In this document: piece by piece, positions 14,601-24,709 of the stretch
How the letters are laid out: each line of letters begins with the position of its first letter
Numbering within the stretch: position 1 is the stretch's first letter
Assembly (NCBI RefSeq): GCF_037975245.1
Contig: NC_092571.1
Coordinates: 23,109,917 to 23,173,916 of the forward strand
Direction of reading: 5' to 3'
DNA: 64,000 bases
DNA from: Apostichopus japonicus
Taxonomy: Eukaryota > Echinodermata > Holothuroidea > Aspidochirotida > Stichopodidae
Position numbers and translations under genes: made by a program
Notes under the pieces: model-generated
The model's database searches: none
Seen by the model: the letters and a program-made list of their open reading frames with translations, nothing else
Told to the model about the DNA's origin: nothing

Positions 14601-14896
14601 AAACGGCTGTACCAACACCCTTATGATACCCGGTGAGAGAATAAGACCGAAACAGGAAAATAATTGCTGATGTTTCTAAAGATGACAGCACAATATGGTT
14701 GGTTTGATCAAAACAAAATAGATTCTAATATTTGTAGAACAACATGCACGCTGAGAGTGAAGGACCAGTATTACAGTCACATGAGAGCGTTTTATATTTG
14801 TGAACGTTCTCAAAAAGTACCCTTCTGAGTTTCTGACCCATCCTGGATACTAAAACATCTCAATTCCAGCGGGAGATATGCTCTGAAAGTGAATCC

Positions 14897-14977
<81 letters not shown>

Positions 14978-17266
14978 ATATATATATATATATATATTAT
15001 ATAAAGGTAATCCACGTGTACTCCAAAAGAAAATAAGAAATAAGATATGACTCATAATTGTCAAATATGTAGTACTGTTTTAGAAAATATATATATTGGA
15101 AATTTTGGTCGGCGATATGAGACAAAATACGAAAGATGCGATTGATTTGTATTTGTTTACCTTCAGTTACGGAATTATAGTTAGAGGGTTATTAAAATAC
15201 ATATTAGGTTTTTGAAAGACTGTCTATGAAGATTGACATGTTTGGAAACGGGGAATCCTGCAAAACTATCACGAATTGAGCTGCTTTTGGATTACTAAAA
15301 CGTCAGCGGAACCGAGAACCTGTCTCACCTACATAATTGCCGTATTTACCAAGAACACAGTAGAAGTCAGTGAAGTAGCCATTATAGACCATAGTCAACA
15401 TTGGGAATTTTAACCACATTTCCCGGGGTTATCCTATTTTGCGTTTTATATTAAGAAATAATTGTTTCTCCCTTGATGGTAAATATTATCTCCAATCAAA
15501 AGCTATGGGCACGGAAATGAAACCATGCTACGCTGACATATTCATCTACAAATTGGTACAGGAAATGCTACCCACTTGCATTGTTATATCTATACTATGA
15601 CGATAAATGTTTGTTTCTCTGGCGACATGGTGAAAAATCCCTCAAGTCTTTCTTTGAACATGTAATCCTCAAACTCGATTAATAATGAACTTTTGTCGAC
15701 TGTACAAATCTGTTTGAATAAGACCGAAACAAAGGGAATACTTGCTGTTGTTTCTAATGTAAGGGCACATCTATGATTGGTTGAGTAAAAAAAAACATAT
15801 TCTAAATTTGTAGAACAACACGCTGAAAGAGAGACATATATCATGTGATTATAGAGATCTCTACAAATTCACAATTTCTTTGTTCTGGTGGTGTTGTAAT
15901 AGAAACGTATTTACAACATGAACATTTCAATCAAGTAAATAAATGTTTGAAGATGATACTCATCTCTTTTAGTTCGCGATGTTGACGGCGATGACGTCAG
16001 ATGTTTTTGGGCGACTAATTGCGGAGCTATTTGTGGTCCAATATCGGGATTTACACTAGACTCCGTAAGTCGGGAAGATTTCTAATGTATATTCAATAGT
16101 TTCGCAAATATCTCCCTTATCGTATTATTATTATATTATATTGCGTTATTTTCCAAAATATATACATATAATTCTTTGAAATAATTTTCTTGAAATTACA
16201 CTGAAGCAGTACTCTGTTGATGATATGACATATTAATGTGGCAATGTAACCTTTACTATAAAGAAGAAAACATGAATGAGTTCGGAAATGTTGTTTCTTT
16301 ATTATATATTTTTTTATAAATTCAGGTCGTGGGTTAAATTTTAATTACTATTTGTTTTATAGGACAAGTGTGAGTTAGTGCTCCTGGACACATCAACCGT
16401 ATTTTCAGGTCTTTACGGTATAGCGCTCGAAATTCGTGATTTTGCAAACGAAACATCAACAACGCCCCTTAGTCAGACGCCCATGCAGTTTATTTTGGAC
16501 GTTAAATCGACCCCTGGAACGTGCAGCGAAATACCGATGTTTATTGCTCCAACTGCAGAATGTGGATCGTGTTTGTCAGTTCAAGCGGGTACCACATACA
16601 ATGGACGACTCGTGGCACGATCACCAGGCCCAACAGTCTCGTATATATCTCACCATATTGTTGTAACAGAATTATGGTTCTTCATCTCCCCTTGAATATG
16701 TCATCTTTGTTATAAACTCTTGCTTATACCAGTTCTGCGAAAAACAATTGTCCATGCATTTCATTCTTGTTGAAGTAGTTCAATATAAACGTCTCCATCT
16801 TTACAACTGTTAAATTAATGATGTCTTAGAGAATATTATAAAAAATAAGAATTAGCCCCAAAATCTAATAATAGAGAGGGAATTAGCCATTAAAAATGAC
16901 AAACTGTTACTGAGATGAACTAACAAGAAAAAAAATAACTTTCCGGGACATTCTGTGGCAATACTAGTATTTTTGGAAGAGAACGCATCAAATCGCCACC
17001 GAATCCATTGCATATTCATGGAGTACTTTGTTACATTATTGAGCTTATTGTGCTTCCGAAGTTAATGGGACAATCTCTATTTTTCTTTTTCAGTATTGCA
17101 AGAATAGAAACAATTTCACCATTTGGCTTTACAAAATCTGACATCATGCCTTACACAGAAGGACAGCCCACAGATTACTTCATTGATGTAACATGGGACC
17201 CTGATGACGTCGGAATTCTGGCAATGCTCTGCTTCATAGCTCGTGACAGTAATGGGTAGGTACATA

Positions 17267-17350
<84 letters not shown>

Positions 17351-17359
17351 TCAATATAC

Positions 17360-17451
<92 letters not shown>

Positions 17452-20400
17452 ATATATATGCATGTGTGTATGTGTAGGTGGACTTTCTTCACTGTTCTGG
17501 ATTTTCCAATTCTACAATTTCAATTATATATATATTTATATATGTATATATATGTATATTATTTGTCACTTAATATTACACGTTTTTTTTATCTTCAGAA
17601 ATGCCAGTCCATTATGCTGTGTGACGTTTAGTTCTTTCGGTGAGTTTTGCTCTTGTGGGGCATGCATTACAGAGTATATAACGATGTAGGCTCAATATGC
17701 ACCAGTACAGTCATACGGTCAGGGGGCGGATGACCCCCCCCCCTTACGGACTAAAATGGACTGCTGGCGCCCTTTTCAGCTTCTTAACTTTTCAGCTTTT
17801 TAATTATTCGCGATTATTGACTTTTTAATTGTGCTCTCATCTTCCTATTGACATTTGTCACATTTTTTTGGTCGACGACACATATTTATTCTTCTTTTAT
17901 CTGCAATTTAGTAAGCAAGGAAAGGGTCATTTCCGGCGATCTAGGGAGTATCTCTACTAAAAAATTACGGTACGCTCCGCGCCAATCGTGGTGGCGCTCC
18001 GCTTCGATAGCGCCCCTACAGACCATTCCCGCTCTATTCCACTCTATGAAAAAGAACCGTGGGTTATCCTTTTTGGTAGCACTTTTTTCAATGGTAAGAG
18101 AGCAGAGAAACCTGTCTGTTCAAAACAATCTGTTCCATGAGTGCATTTTACCCATCTTAATATAATATGTTGTATAAAACAAATAATGAATGGTTTCCGT
18201 TCGTGCAATAGTGCAAACATTTCATGAGTTGAAAGATGTAATGTTCCATTCAACGAGGCGCAGCCGAGTTGAATGGAACAATTTACATCTTTCAACTCAT
18301 GAAATGTTTGCACTATTGCACGAATGGAAACCATTCATTATTTGTATACTATAATGTGGAGAGAAAAGGAGCGGGTTACCTTAGGGCAACACAATAACGT
18401 GGGATAGAGTAAGTTATGTTTATGTATATGTGTGTGAGAACAATAAAAGGGTCATGAACTCCTCCTTAGCCGTATCACCAATTGGCTTCAAAGTAGATGG
18501 GTGGTATGTATACACGATTAAGGGATGAACATTGGACTTCATGGACTGCGGCCTTCAATAGTTGTTTGAGGATTAGGCCCCATCCACCTCCTTTTTGAAG
18601 ACTTCAAAAAGGCCAGACACGGTGATTTAATTTTCCCGGGGCCCGACCTGTCTCCAGAAGCTCCTGGCTAATGGCTGCTACATAATATTGTGCTTGGTTA
18701 TATGGCTCATTGGTGTTCCTACCCATTATTTATTTTCGCTGTATAACTTTGGAGTGGTTTCCATTATTTGTGAGGTCTGAGCAATTTAGTCATTCAGTAA
18801 CCCTTTGACAGTTAGACAATACGCAACGTCTTACCAACATCTATTGATTTTCTCAACCAACAGATTCTCCTCCCGAGGTGGTGTCGAACTCACTGACACC
18901 AGCAAGTGGGTCCACTGTCGCGGCAGGGAAATTAAAAATGCAGTTTCAATTTAATGACGAGGTAAGGAGAGAAATACAAACCACACGGGGTTGAGTTAAT
19001 TTGTACAAGGGCGCAGTACAAGAACAATAGGACTTTATTTCCCAATGGACTATGACATGTCAAATCTAAAATCTCATAAAGTCACCCGCCCCCCCCCCTT
19101 ATTGTTGGCAGTGATACTAATATCAGTAATAAACTTGGCACTCTTACACACAGATAAGTCGTCCGACAGTGTCTGCTTTTATATCAGTTTTTGACGACAC
19201 CGACACAATGGTATTTCAAGTTGATGCAAGTGACGACACCCAAGTGGATTTCCTCGAGAATGGCGTCATTGCATTCATCATCTCTGCAGACGACTTCACT
19301 GAAGGATCATATTACGTAACCATCGATGCAGCTGTTGCCCTTTTGATTTCCACATGTGCCATTGAATCTGCCGCTGTTGCAGATCCGTCATTTTGGACCT
19401 TCACAATAAGTAAGTTATAGAAAAACTATACAATTTACCTGATTGTCACATCTGAAGAATCTTTCAAGAAGTTGAATGTGTTGGCATGCCAACCTCTGAA
19501 GCTCACATCTCTATGGCTACAAGATATGTTCTTTTTTTAGCGTGTTGCAATACAGTCAAAAGTTATAGTAACGTGGCGAGAATGGTCCGGCTTGCACGTC
19601 GATGATCAGATCGCGAACTAATTACCAGCTCACAATTATACCGTAATTATCTGCTCTGATTTCTCCAACTAGCGTGTACATGTAGTCTAGGTATATTTCC
19701 AACTGGCGTATACAATCCCTGCATGTTTTCCAACTAACAGGCACGTAGCCTAGCCTATATGTAGGCTATATGTTTTCTTTATCATATATGTGACCAAGGA
19801 ATAAAACATGCATGTGCAGATATTGACACATTAACTTATTCATAAATATCTTTATTTATATATTATATTTTTATTCATTAATATTTCGTATACCATTTTT
19901 CATTCCCCCTCCCCGCCGGGCCCCATTAAAGTGTTACAGATTATTTTATTAATTTTACTTTGTTTGCTGAAAAGTGGCAGCCTGGGATTTTCATTGTTTC
20001 GTGACCCCTCCCGTTCGTAATCTTCGGTCGATGAAACCAGTTGAACTATTGGCTGTTGCCGGGGGAGGTCCCGATGCGTTCACTACGACATTCCGAGGAC
20101 GGGACCACGGAGAGTTTTACAGTAATGGAATGTTCGTTAGTTACGAAGCGACACTGGTAAGCTATATTCCCTTTATATGAAAAAAAAAATGTTATTTTGA
20201 TATCAAATTTAAAGCAACTGGTTGTGTTTGCAACGTCTTAACACCTCCCATCAGGGGATTACATCGGCTTGCATATATTATATACCTTTACTGTTTCTGG
20301 CAATTGCGTCAGAAATCAAAACGGAAATGGGATTAGGGAACAATACCAAATGAGTAATTAATCCAATCTGTCTACACTAAAATTGTACTGAACGTATGCG

Positions 20401-23400
20401 GATTCTTTTCTCTTTTCTCTCTGTTAAAAGAAAAATAGGGCTGAAAATTGTCCTAAGTTGAATATTGCCTCGATATCATCTCAATCAATCCCCCCCCCCC
20501 CAAAAAAAAATAATAGGGTAAGTTGAAATTCTTTTACATTTTGCATAGCCCAAATATCGGCGCATTATTCTTGTAGCCTATGTAATTCCACGCCATATAC
20601 AGCTGGTAAACTAATCGCTTTATCGCTACCATTTAGGGGGCGTCATCAACAGATGGGGACACGCTCCGAATCTACAAATCGACTTTACTAGAACCAGAGA
20701 ATGAAAGCAGCAAGGCTAAACGTTTTGGAGTACACTTTTGCGATTATTTTTCTACGATACAACGATTCAGCGCTCAAGTTTTAATACACAATCAAGAAGG
20801 TATGTTACTTAACTTCAATAGATTGTTAAAAGTACAGAAAATTACTCACATCTCAAACGTGTTGAGGTAAAAATGTACTTGTGATGTTACCAAAACTTCA
20901 AAACTTACGATGCACAATGGAGGACTATTTCGTGACGTGTCGGTCTATGTTTTAGCCATGCAGGGTTGGATTGGTGTTAGGCCTCCTTCATACCCGAAAA
21001 TACTATATGAACTAAAGTCGTCGGAGCAACTAGTTCATATTATGATGTGCATACATCATGGCCTTCAAAAATCCCCCTCCCCTAAAATAACAAATAAATT
21101 AAAAATCAAAAATTTATCCATCGCCTCAACCCATACAACGGAACCTCTCCCCTCAAAAGCTCTCTGGAGCTATTGCACATTTATCGTGACTTTCCTTGTC
21201 GAAATAGGAAAATTTCATATGGAAGACCGATGGATAATCTAATCTTATTAAATGATAATTTGACAATGACAACATTCTTTCCTTTTCTTAGGAGAGAGGA
21301 AGAAATGCATTTTAAGAATCTCCTCTTTTAGCTGCGTCACTTCTTTCTTTGGGCTGCGTCACTTCCGGTTAGACAAAAGGGAGAGGCAAATCCATCAAGC
21401 TAGGGCAGACCGCTGGATATCTATGGAGAGTGTGAAGGCGGCGGTAGTTGAAGTACGATGAGGGGGAGGGGGAGGGGGCGGAGGAGAAAAGGAATCTGAA
21501 ACATTTCCTGAAAGAGAGTGTAATTGAAGAGGTAACCTTAGTTCCTTTTGAAAAACATAAGGATGTTAAGTTCACCTACACTAGCCATTCATATCGTCAT
21601 GGCAACAAGGTTATGTATAGAACTGAAGGGGTCAGATGATGTGGTCATTTGGCAATGGTGACGTCATACATGGGGTTTAATCTTTATCTTTAATGAATTT
21701 CTTTCTTGATTTCTTTCTTGATCCATCTCTGGGATTATGACGTATGTCTGTCTGCTTTGTATATCTTCCAGACCTAATTCCAAGGAACGCCATACGAACT
21801 GTAGTGGTTTCTACTGGTGAAACTCTTACATTGTGCATTAATCCAAATATTCCAAAGACTTGGAAAGGACCTATTGCATGGAGTTTTGATGGGCGTGACC
21901 CACTTTGGTTACGTCGTTGGACCGGTTCTACTTGCATCCATGTTAAACACATTAAAACATGTCAGGCAGGTGTGTACGAAGCTTATCGACGTATCTGTGG
22001 AAAGAGGGAAAAACAACATGCTTACTTTGATGTCCGTGTACGGGGTAAGAAAGTTATTTTCGTCAAAATGAACTTGGTCAGTGCGTTTATAACCCAACGT
22101 GTTCTTTTTTGTTCACCGGCGGATGAATATACCTGTAAGTTGCATTGCGTTTCGCTATATATGTCTGCTATCGCTCATTTTTAAACTTACGCTATGCAAG
22201 AACTGGCTCGAATAACGTAAGAAATAGACTAGTGACAAATTGATCGTCACGATTAGCTTGAAGTATACTTTGTTCTGAGACTTAAAATTGTCAAAAAATA
22301 TCAGATGAGGTTTTTGATAGCTGCATATTAATGAATTAGCTTCGCTTTTCAGACGTTTCTACGGAGTAAGTTACAGCATAAACATCACAAAAGATGGTAA
22401 TAAAATGTTAGATGTATTTAATATACACGCGGTTTCAAGGATTACAGTACACTTCAAAAGATGCTATTGCCTCTTGTCCTGGTTCACACATAATTCCGTC
22501 TGATCAAATACCTACTATTTTAGAGCCCTAAAACTATAAAAGTTAATGCTTTGCTAAAAATTGAACTTGGAATTGTTCACATAGCCTTCATGTCAACGAC
22601 TCAACTTCCAGCACTAGCTATAGACAAACCTAGTACAGTATATATAGGAAGTATAAGTCCGTATGTGTGTGAAACACACGCTATGACCATTATGTCAATG
22701 CATTATATTGCTGTATGCAGACATGAAATGAACGCATCCGTTCATGTTGCTATTACAACTTGCATATTCATAGCAGGTGCCGTATGCGTCAGATCCTAGT
22801 AACGTAGTGTTGTTCATACATTACTTATCATGGTCATCCCTGTTATTTGATTTGCGTAGTTACATTGTTTTGAGACTGGTAACTATAATTAAATAAAAGA
22901 ACCAGTTACGGGGTACCATTTCGAAACATTTGTTGGTTATTCTGCCCTACATTATCTTGCGATAACGGCACGGTAAACCGTTCATAAACTTATAATTAAT
23001 GTATCAGCGTTGTAACATTCGTTCAATAGAATAAACAGTAAATACTCTCTTTGAAAGATTAAATTCTTCGATAGGAAGCAAATGTCTGCCACACTCTCAG
23101 AAGTACCTGAAGATGTAGCCAGGCCTCACGAGAGAATGACGTCAAGGGAGCTGTAGTCTTGGTCAAAACGTTCGTTCTAAATATAAATATCGTCGAATTA
23201 TAATACTGAGGACGCCCTTCCACAAATCTGCCTGTCAGGGAATTATATTTTCGACAGAGAATTCGAGGGCGCACTCATAATTATTGTAACAGGCAAAGTA
23301 GTAACAGAATGCCAGGGTATTGAACAAGACTAAGGGAGCTGCAGCTGCAGCAGATGAAATGGGGTGCTCGGGGAAATGTGGGATGAAGAATACTGCGTTG

Positions 23401-24709
23401 CAATTTTTAGATATATACTTAAACAATAATTAGAGACTTCAAAATGGGGGGACCGGTGACGTTTAGTTGTCCCTGTAGCCCACGTGGCCCTTGACGTCCC
23501 TGGACGTTGTCTAGTTTGTGTGTATATTAATATATGAGATATTGGAGGAGGTCGAAATAGATGTGTCAAATTAGTTAATACAACTTGAATGATTTCTTTT
23601 CAACTTTCAATTTCTTTGCAGCATGTCCAGATGGTTTTCACACCCCTCCGACTTGTACCGGTACTTGCCCTGCTACTTGTGTGCTAGGGTATTGTGGTGA
23701 CGATGGACAATGCTTGTGCAGGAATGGCCTTACTGGCGAAAATTGTGACACTGGTGAGATAACACTACTTCTTAACATTAAACTTAAAAGGTTTAAAACA
23801 AAACAAAATCACCCCTCCCCCAGCACATGCAGTAATGACCACCCAAATCCCTTTTCATCCCAGATCCAACTTGTCCATGCCTGTGTCAACAATAAATCTA
23901 CCTAATGGTTCAAGTTTTCATTACAAAATATGCCCAACCCACTTTCTTCAGTTAGTCTCATGCCTGCAGATGGAACTAAATATCAACTCAAAACTATTGT
24001 GTTTCCATAGCAACCCGTGGACAGTTTGGTGTGATTGATGGCGACATTTCCTGTGCAACAGTAGGTCTGGACGCGGATTGTAAGGGTAGCTTGATGTGCA
24101 GTGACCATGCAGGGTGCTCATGCGCTCCCGGCTGGAAAGGAATGAACTGCGATGAAGGTAAATATATATTTATCTTGAAGGGGATGGAGAAAGATGGTGA
24201 GGGGGGGGGGGGGGCTGTGGGTGGGAGGGAGGGGTCTGACCACTACCATTCCCCATTAAAGGAAGGACATTTCTGACATATTTGGTATATATAGGATATG
24301 TTGCATATTGATATACACTTGGATATTATGAGGCAATCTTTATTGTTCCTTACACGCACACGCACACCCACACACACACGCACACGCACACGCACATAGC
24401 AAAAAACAAACACAAATAGGGTACCTCTTGAACAAACCAGTAGCACCATGGTTTAATATATAAGCTCGTTATGATTTCTACCGTTCAATCTCGCGTTATG
24501 ACTTTACAAATATCTTTGCACAATTTTTAAAACAAATAAAAATAACAGAGAATATCTAAAATACGGTTCTTCAGTTTTCTTCTTCAATTAATCACTTCTT
24601 TTCTTCACATTTGTTTTCTTCAAAAGAGTGTGAAGCCCTGACATGGGGTCCTGATTGTGTTTTCTCCTGCAACGGAGGTACCTCTTGTGACCGCTTCACC
24701 GGAGTTTGA
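11508..24709 (+). CDS. Secreted multidomain protein with Ig-like and EGF-like modules (15 coding exons)
   Basis: I assembled fifteen exons by matching acceptors, donors and reading phase. All 14 introns are GT-AG, every junction keeps frame, and the total is 818 residues plus stop. Residues 1-26 form a signal peptide ([10 protein letters not shown] core), followed by [12 protein letters not shown]. Residues about 30-370 form a cysteine-bearing extracellular region I cannot classify. Residues about 377-494 resemble bacterial-Ig/SWM-type beta domains (P-A-S-G-S start, Y-Y-V-T-I end). Residues about 608-698 look Ig-like (Cys, a WSFDG Trp, then C-Q-A-G-V-Y). Two EGF-like modules occupy 699-742 and 743-791. 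A third EGF starts at 792 and stops after six further landmark residues. No transmembrane segment or kinase is present in the main model. Similar Ig plus EGF ectodomains occur in Tie-like receptors of marine deuterostomes (from memory). A role outside the cell, perhaps adhesion or recognition, is inference. No gene symbol is justified. Confidence 0.72.
11658..13725 (+). other. Intron 1 with a hAT-type MITE
   Basis: GT-AG intron of about 2.1 kb. It holds the MITE at 12,090-12,401. A short diverged direct repeat (CACCTATAC then TGTGATCCACTC) occurs at about 11,970 and 12,068. An imperfect palindrome, GACCTGGA/TCCAGGTC, lies at about 12,819-12,842. Open frames at 13,115-13,340 on both strands have no motif I recognise. 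Confidence 0.6.
12090..12401. mobile_element. Non-autonomous hAT-type DNA transposon (MITE), 312 bp
   Basis: The ends are CAGGCGCGTAGCCAGG and CCTCGCTACGCCCCTG, which are inverted repeats matching at 14 of 16 positions. An 8-bp target site duplication, CACTCCCT, flanks the element at 12,082-12,089 and 12,402-12,409. An 8-bp duplication and CAG-starting ends are the marks of the hAT superfamily. The interior has a long C-run and short GGGGGC-type palindromes and no transposase, so it must be mobilised in trans. The perfect target duplication suggests a fairly recent insertion into intron 1. Confidence 0.88.
13726..13952 (+). CDS. Coding exon 2
   Basis: The acceptor TTTTTTCAG has a long pyrimidine tract. 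Residues 51 to about 126 include four cysteines, among them VCSCPEP, and end FALR across the junction. The donor is CAG/GTTAGT and two bases carry over (phase 2). The domain is unclassified and extracellular. Confidence 0.75.
14454..14632 (+). CDS. Coding exon 3
   Basis: The acceptor is AAATCCAG. The first base completes the Arg codon left by exon 2, reading on into [14 protein letters not shown]. The exon includes a beta-rich stretch ([15 protein letters not shown]) and one cysteine, and ends MIP plus one base before GTGAGA (phase 1). Confidence 0.75.
14637..15850. repeat. Duplicated ~140-bp segments within intron 3
   Basis: The segments at about 14,637-14,785 and 15,716-15,850 share GAATAAGACCGAAACA, TTGCTG.TGTTTCTAA, TTTGTAGAACAACA and a CATGTGA/CACATGA word, in the same order and orientation. 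This is a diverged direct duplication, and the first copy begins four bases inside the intron 3 donor. A (TA)n array at 14,899-14,998 lies between the copies. Confidence 0.7.
14899..14998. repeat. (TA)n microsatellite
   Basis: About 100 bp of TA dinucleotides with one TATGTATG interruption, inside intron 3. Confidence 0.95.
15973..16064 (+). CDS. Coding exon 4
   Basis: The acceptor CTTTTAG precedes a 92-bp exon encoding [18 protein letters not shown] and ending TLDS before GTAAGT (phase 0). Three cysteines in a short span suggest a disulphide-linked loop. The exon is small, but both splice sites are strong and the frame is kept. Confidence 0.78.
16363..16640 (+). CDS. Coding exon 5
   Basis: The acceptor is TTTTATAG. 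The exon starts [16 protein letters not shown] and continues through a beta-rich segment and [15 protein letters not shown] to SPGPTVS. I chose the donor TC/GTATAT at 16,641 because it leaves two bases that join in phase with the next exon. The frame stays open a little further without it, so the donor is the less certain end. Confidence 0.72.
17094..17255 (+). CDS. Coding exon 6
   Basis: The acceptor is CTTTTTCAG. The exon encodes [12 protein letters not shown] through [16 protein letters not shown] to IARDSNG. The donor is GG/GTAGGT (phase 2). The next intron becomes a (TA)n array about 15 bases after the donor. Confidence 0.78.
17271..17450. repeat. (TA)n microsatellite next to a splice donor
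   Basis: About 180 bp of almost pure TA with a few TAA and TTCAATATAC breaks. It starts some 15 bp inside intron 6. Confidence 0.95.
17476..17526 (+). mobile_element. 5'-truncated SINE tail, same family as 8,353-8,473
   Basis: TTCACTGTTCTGGATTTTCC followed by ATTTCAATTA and then TA repeats matches the reverse complement of the SINE body at 8,353-8,402, with a few substitutions. The tRNA-like head is absent, as in a 5'-truncated copy. It lies in intron 6, sense to the gene. Confidence 0.8.
17599..17639 (+). CDS. Coding exon 7 (41-bp microexon)
   Basis: Only 41 bp, encoding [13 protein letters not shown]. The acceptor TTTTATCTTCAG and the donor CG/GTGAGT are both good. It joins exon 6 (phase 2) and exon 8 (phase 1) exactly in frame. 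The last intron-6 bases are pyrimidine-rich. Confidence 0.7.
17640..18863 (+). other. Intron 7 with foldback element
   Basis: GT-AG intron of about 1.2 kb containing the palindrome at 18,180-18,344. From about 17,716 a stretch beginning CAGGGGGCGGATGACCC looks like the end of a degraded hAT-like element, but no partner end was found. The stretch at about 18,540-18,720 (with CCCGGGGCCCGACCTG) looks like an old dispersed repeat that I cannot name. Confidence 0.5.
18180..18344. mobile_element. Foldback palindrome / MITE-like element, 165 bp
   Basis: Arms 18,180-18,254 and 18,268-18,344 are nearly perfect inverted repeats of about 75 bp around a 13-nt centre, GAGGCGCAGCCGA. The outer ends are CAAATAATGAATGG and its complement. 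As RNA this would form one long hairpin inside intron 7. Long near-perfect palindromes of this kind are typical of foldback elements or MITEs. No coding capacity and no clear target duplication are seen. An extra partial match (GTATA) extends each arm outward. Confidence 0.88.
18864..18961 (+). CDS. Coding exon 8: start of SWM/Big-like domain
   Basis: The acceptor is CAACCAACAG. The exon reads [20 protein letters not shown] and ends FNDE before GTAAGG (phase 0). A P-x-x-G-S-x-V start followed by a hydrophobic strand and F-N-D-E is the usual opening of bacterial-Ig/SWM-type domains (family resemblance from memory). Confidence 0.78.
19154..19409 (+). CDS. Coding exon 9: rest of SWM/Big-like domain
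   Basis: The acceptor is CACACACAG. The exon runs [17 protein letters not shown] through a D-rich middle and [20 protein letters not shown] to FWTFTI. The donor is A/GTAAGT (phase 1). With exon 8 it spans about 117 residues, which fits one beta-sandwich domain. Confidence 0.78.
19981..20156 (+). CDS. Coding exon 10
   Basis: I chose the acceptor GTGGCAG at 19,980 over AAAAG seven bases earlier because its consensus is better; the two differ by two residues and both keep frame. The exon reads [19 protein letters not shown], then [19 protein letters not shown], then YEATL before GTAAGC (phase 0). The domain is unclassified. Confidence 0.73.
20637..20799 (+). CDS. Coding exon 11
   Basis: The acceptor is ACCATTTAG. 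The exon reads [20 protein letters not shown] through [15 protein letters not shown] to HNQE plus one base before GTATGT (phase 1). It continues the region of exon 10. F-C-D-Y after a DGDTLRIY strand suggests another Ig-like or N-terminal receptor-type fold. Confidence 0.76.
20800..21771 (+). other. Intron 11
   Basis: GT-AG intron of about 970 bp. A 110-codon open frame at 20,910-21,242 has no recognisable domain and no flanking splice sites in phase. A purine-rich GGGGAGGGGGAGGGGG tract lies near 21,462-21,480. No element is recognised. Confidence 0.55.
21772..22044 (+). CDS. Coding exon 12: Ig-like domain
   Basis: The acceptor is TATCTTCCAG. The exon encodes about 91 residues: [13 protein letters not shown] (B strand with cysteine), then GPIAWSFDG (C-strand Trp), then the F-strand-like [12 protein letters not shown] and a closing YFDVRVRG. 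The order Cys, Trp, C-Q-A-G-V-Y is Ig-like, although the usual F-strand cysteine after Tyr is replaced and extra cysteines could pair instead. The donor is G/GTAAGA (phase 1). Confidence 0.8.
22045..23621 (+). other. Intron 12
   Basis: GT-AG intron of about 1.6 kb. Nothing is recognised apart from AT-rich sequence and short open frames. Confidence 0.55.
23622..23753 (+). CDS. Coding exon 13: EGF-like module 1
   Basis: The acceptor is TTCTTTGCAG. Residues about 699-742 read [20 protein letters not shown], then [17 protein letters not shown], then CD. The cysteine spacing with a C-x-C-x8-C end is EGF-like. The exon is flanked by phase 1 introns on both sides, the usual symmetric EGF exon. The donor is G/GTGAGA. 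Confidence 0.85.
24011..24157 (+). CDS. Coding exon 14: EGF-like module 2
   Basis: The acceptor is TTTCCATAG. Residues about 743-791 begin ATRGQFG and end [14 protein letters not shown], a typical EGF/laminin-EGF close (C-x-C-x-P-G-W-x-G-x-x-C). The exon is a symmetric phase 1-1 module. The donor is G/GTAAAT. Confidence 0.85.
24158..24626 (+). other. Intron 14 with G-run and (CA)n tract
   Basis: GT-AG intron of about 470 bp. It contains a poly-G tract at about 24,201-24,214 and a CACACA/CACGCA tract at about 24,353-24,396. Confidence 0.7.
24627..24709 (+). CDS. Coding exon 15: truncated EGF-like module 3 and stop
   Basis: The acceptor CTTCAAAAG is followed by [20 protein letters not shown], then CDRFTGV and TGA at 24,707. 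The module has the first four EGF landmarks but lacks the closing C-x-C-x8-C. The stop falls where the family normally has the next cysteine. Either this allele or gene is truncated, or a different splice form skips the stop (see 25,006-25,211). Confidence 0.65.
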
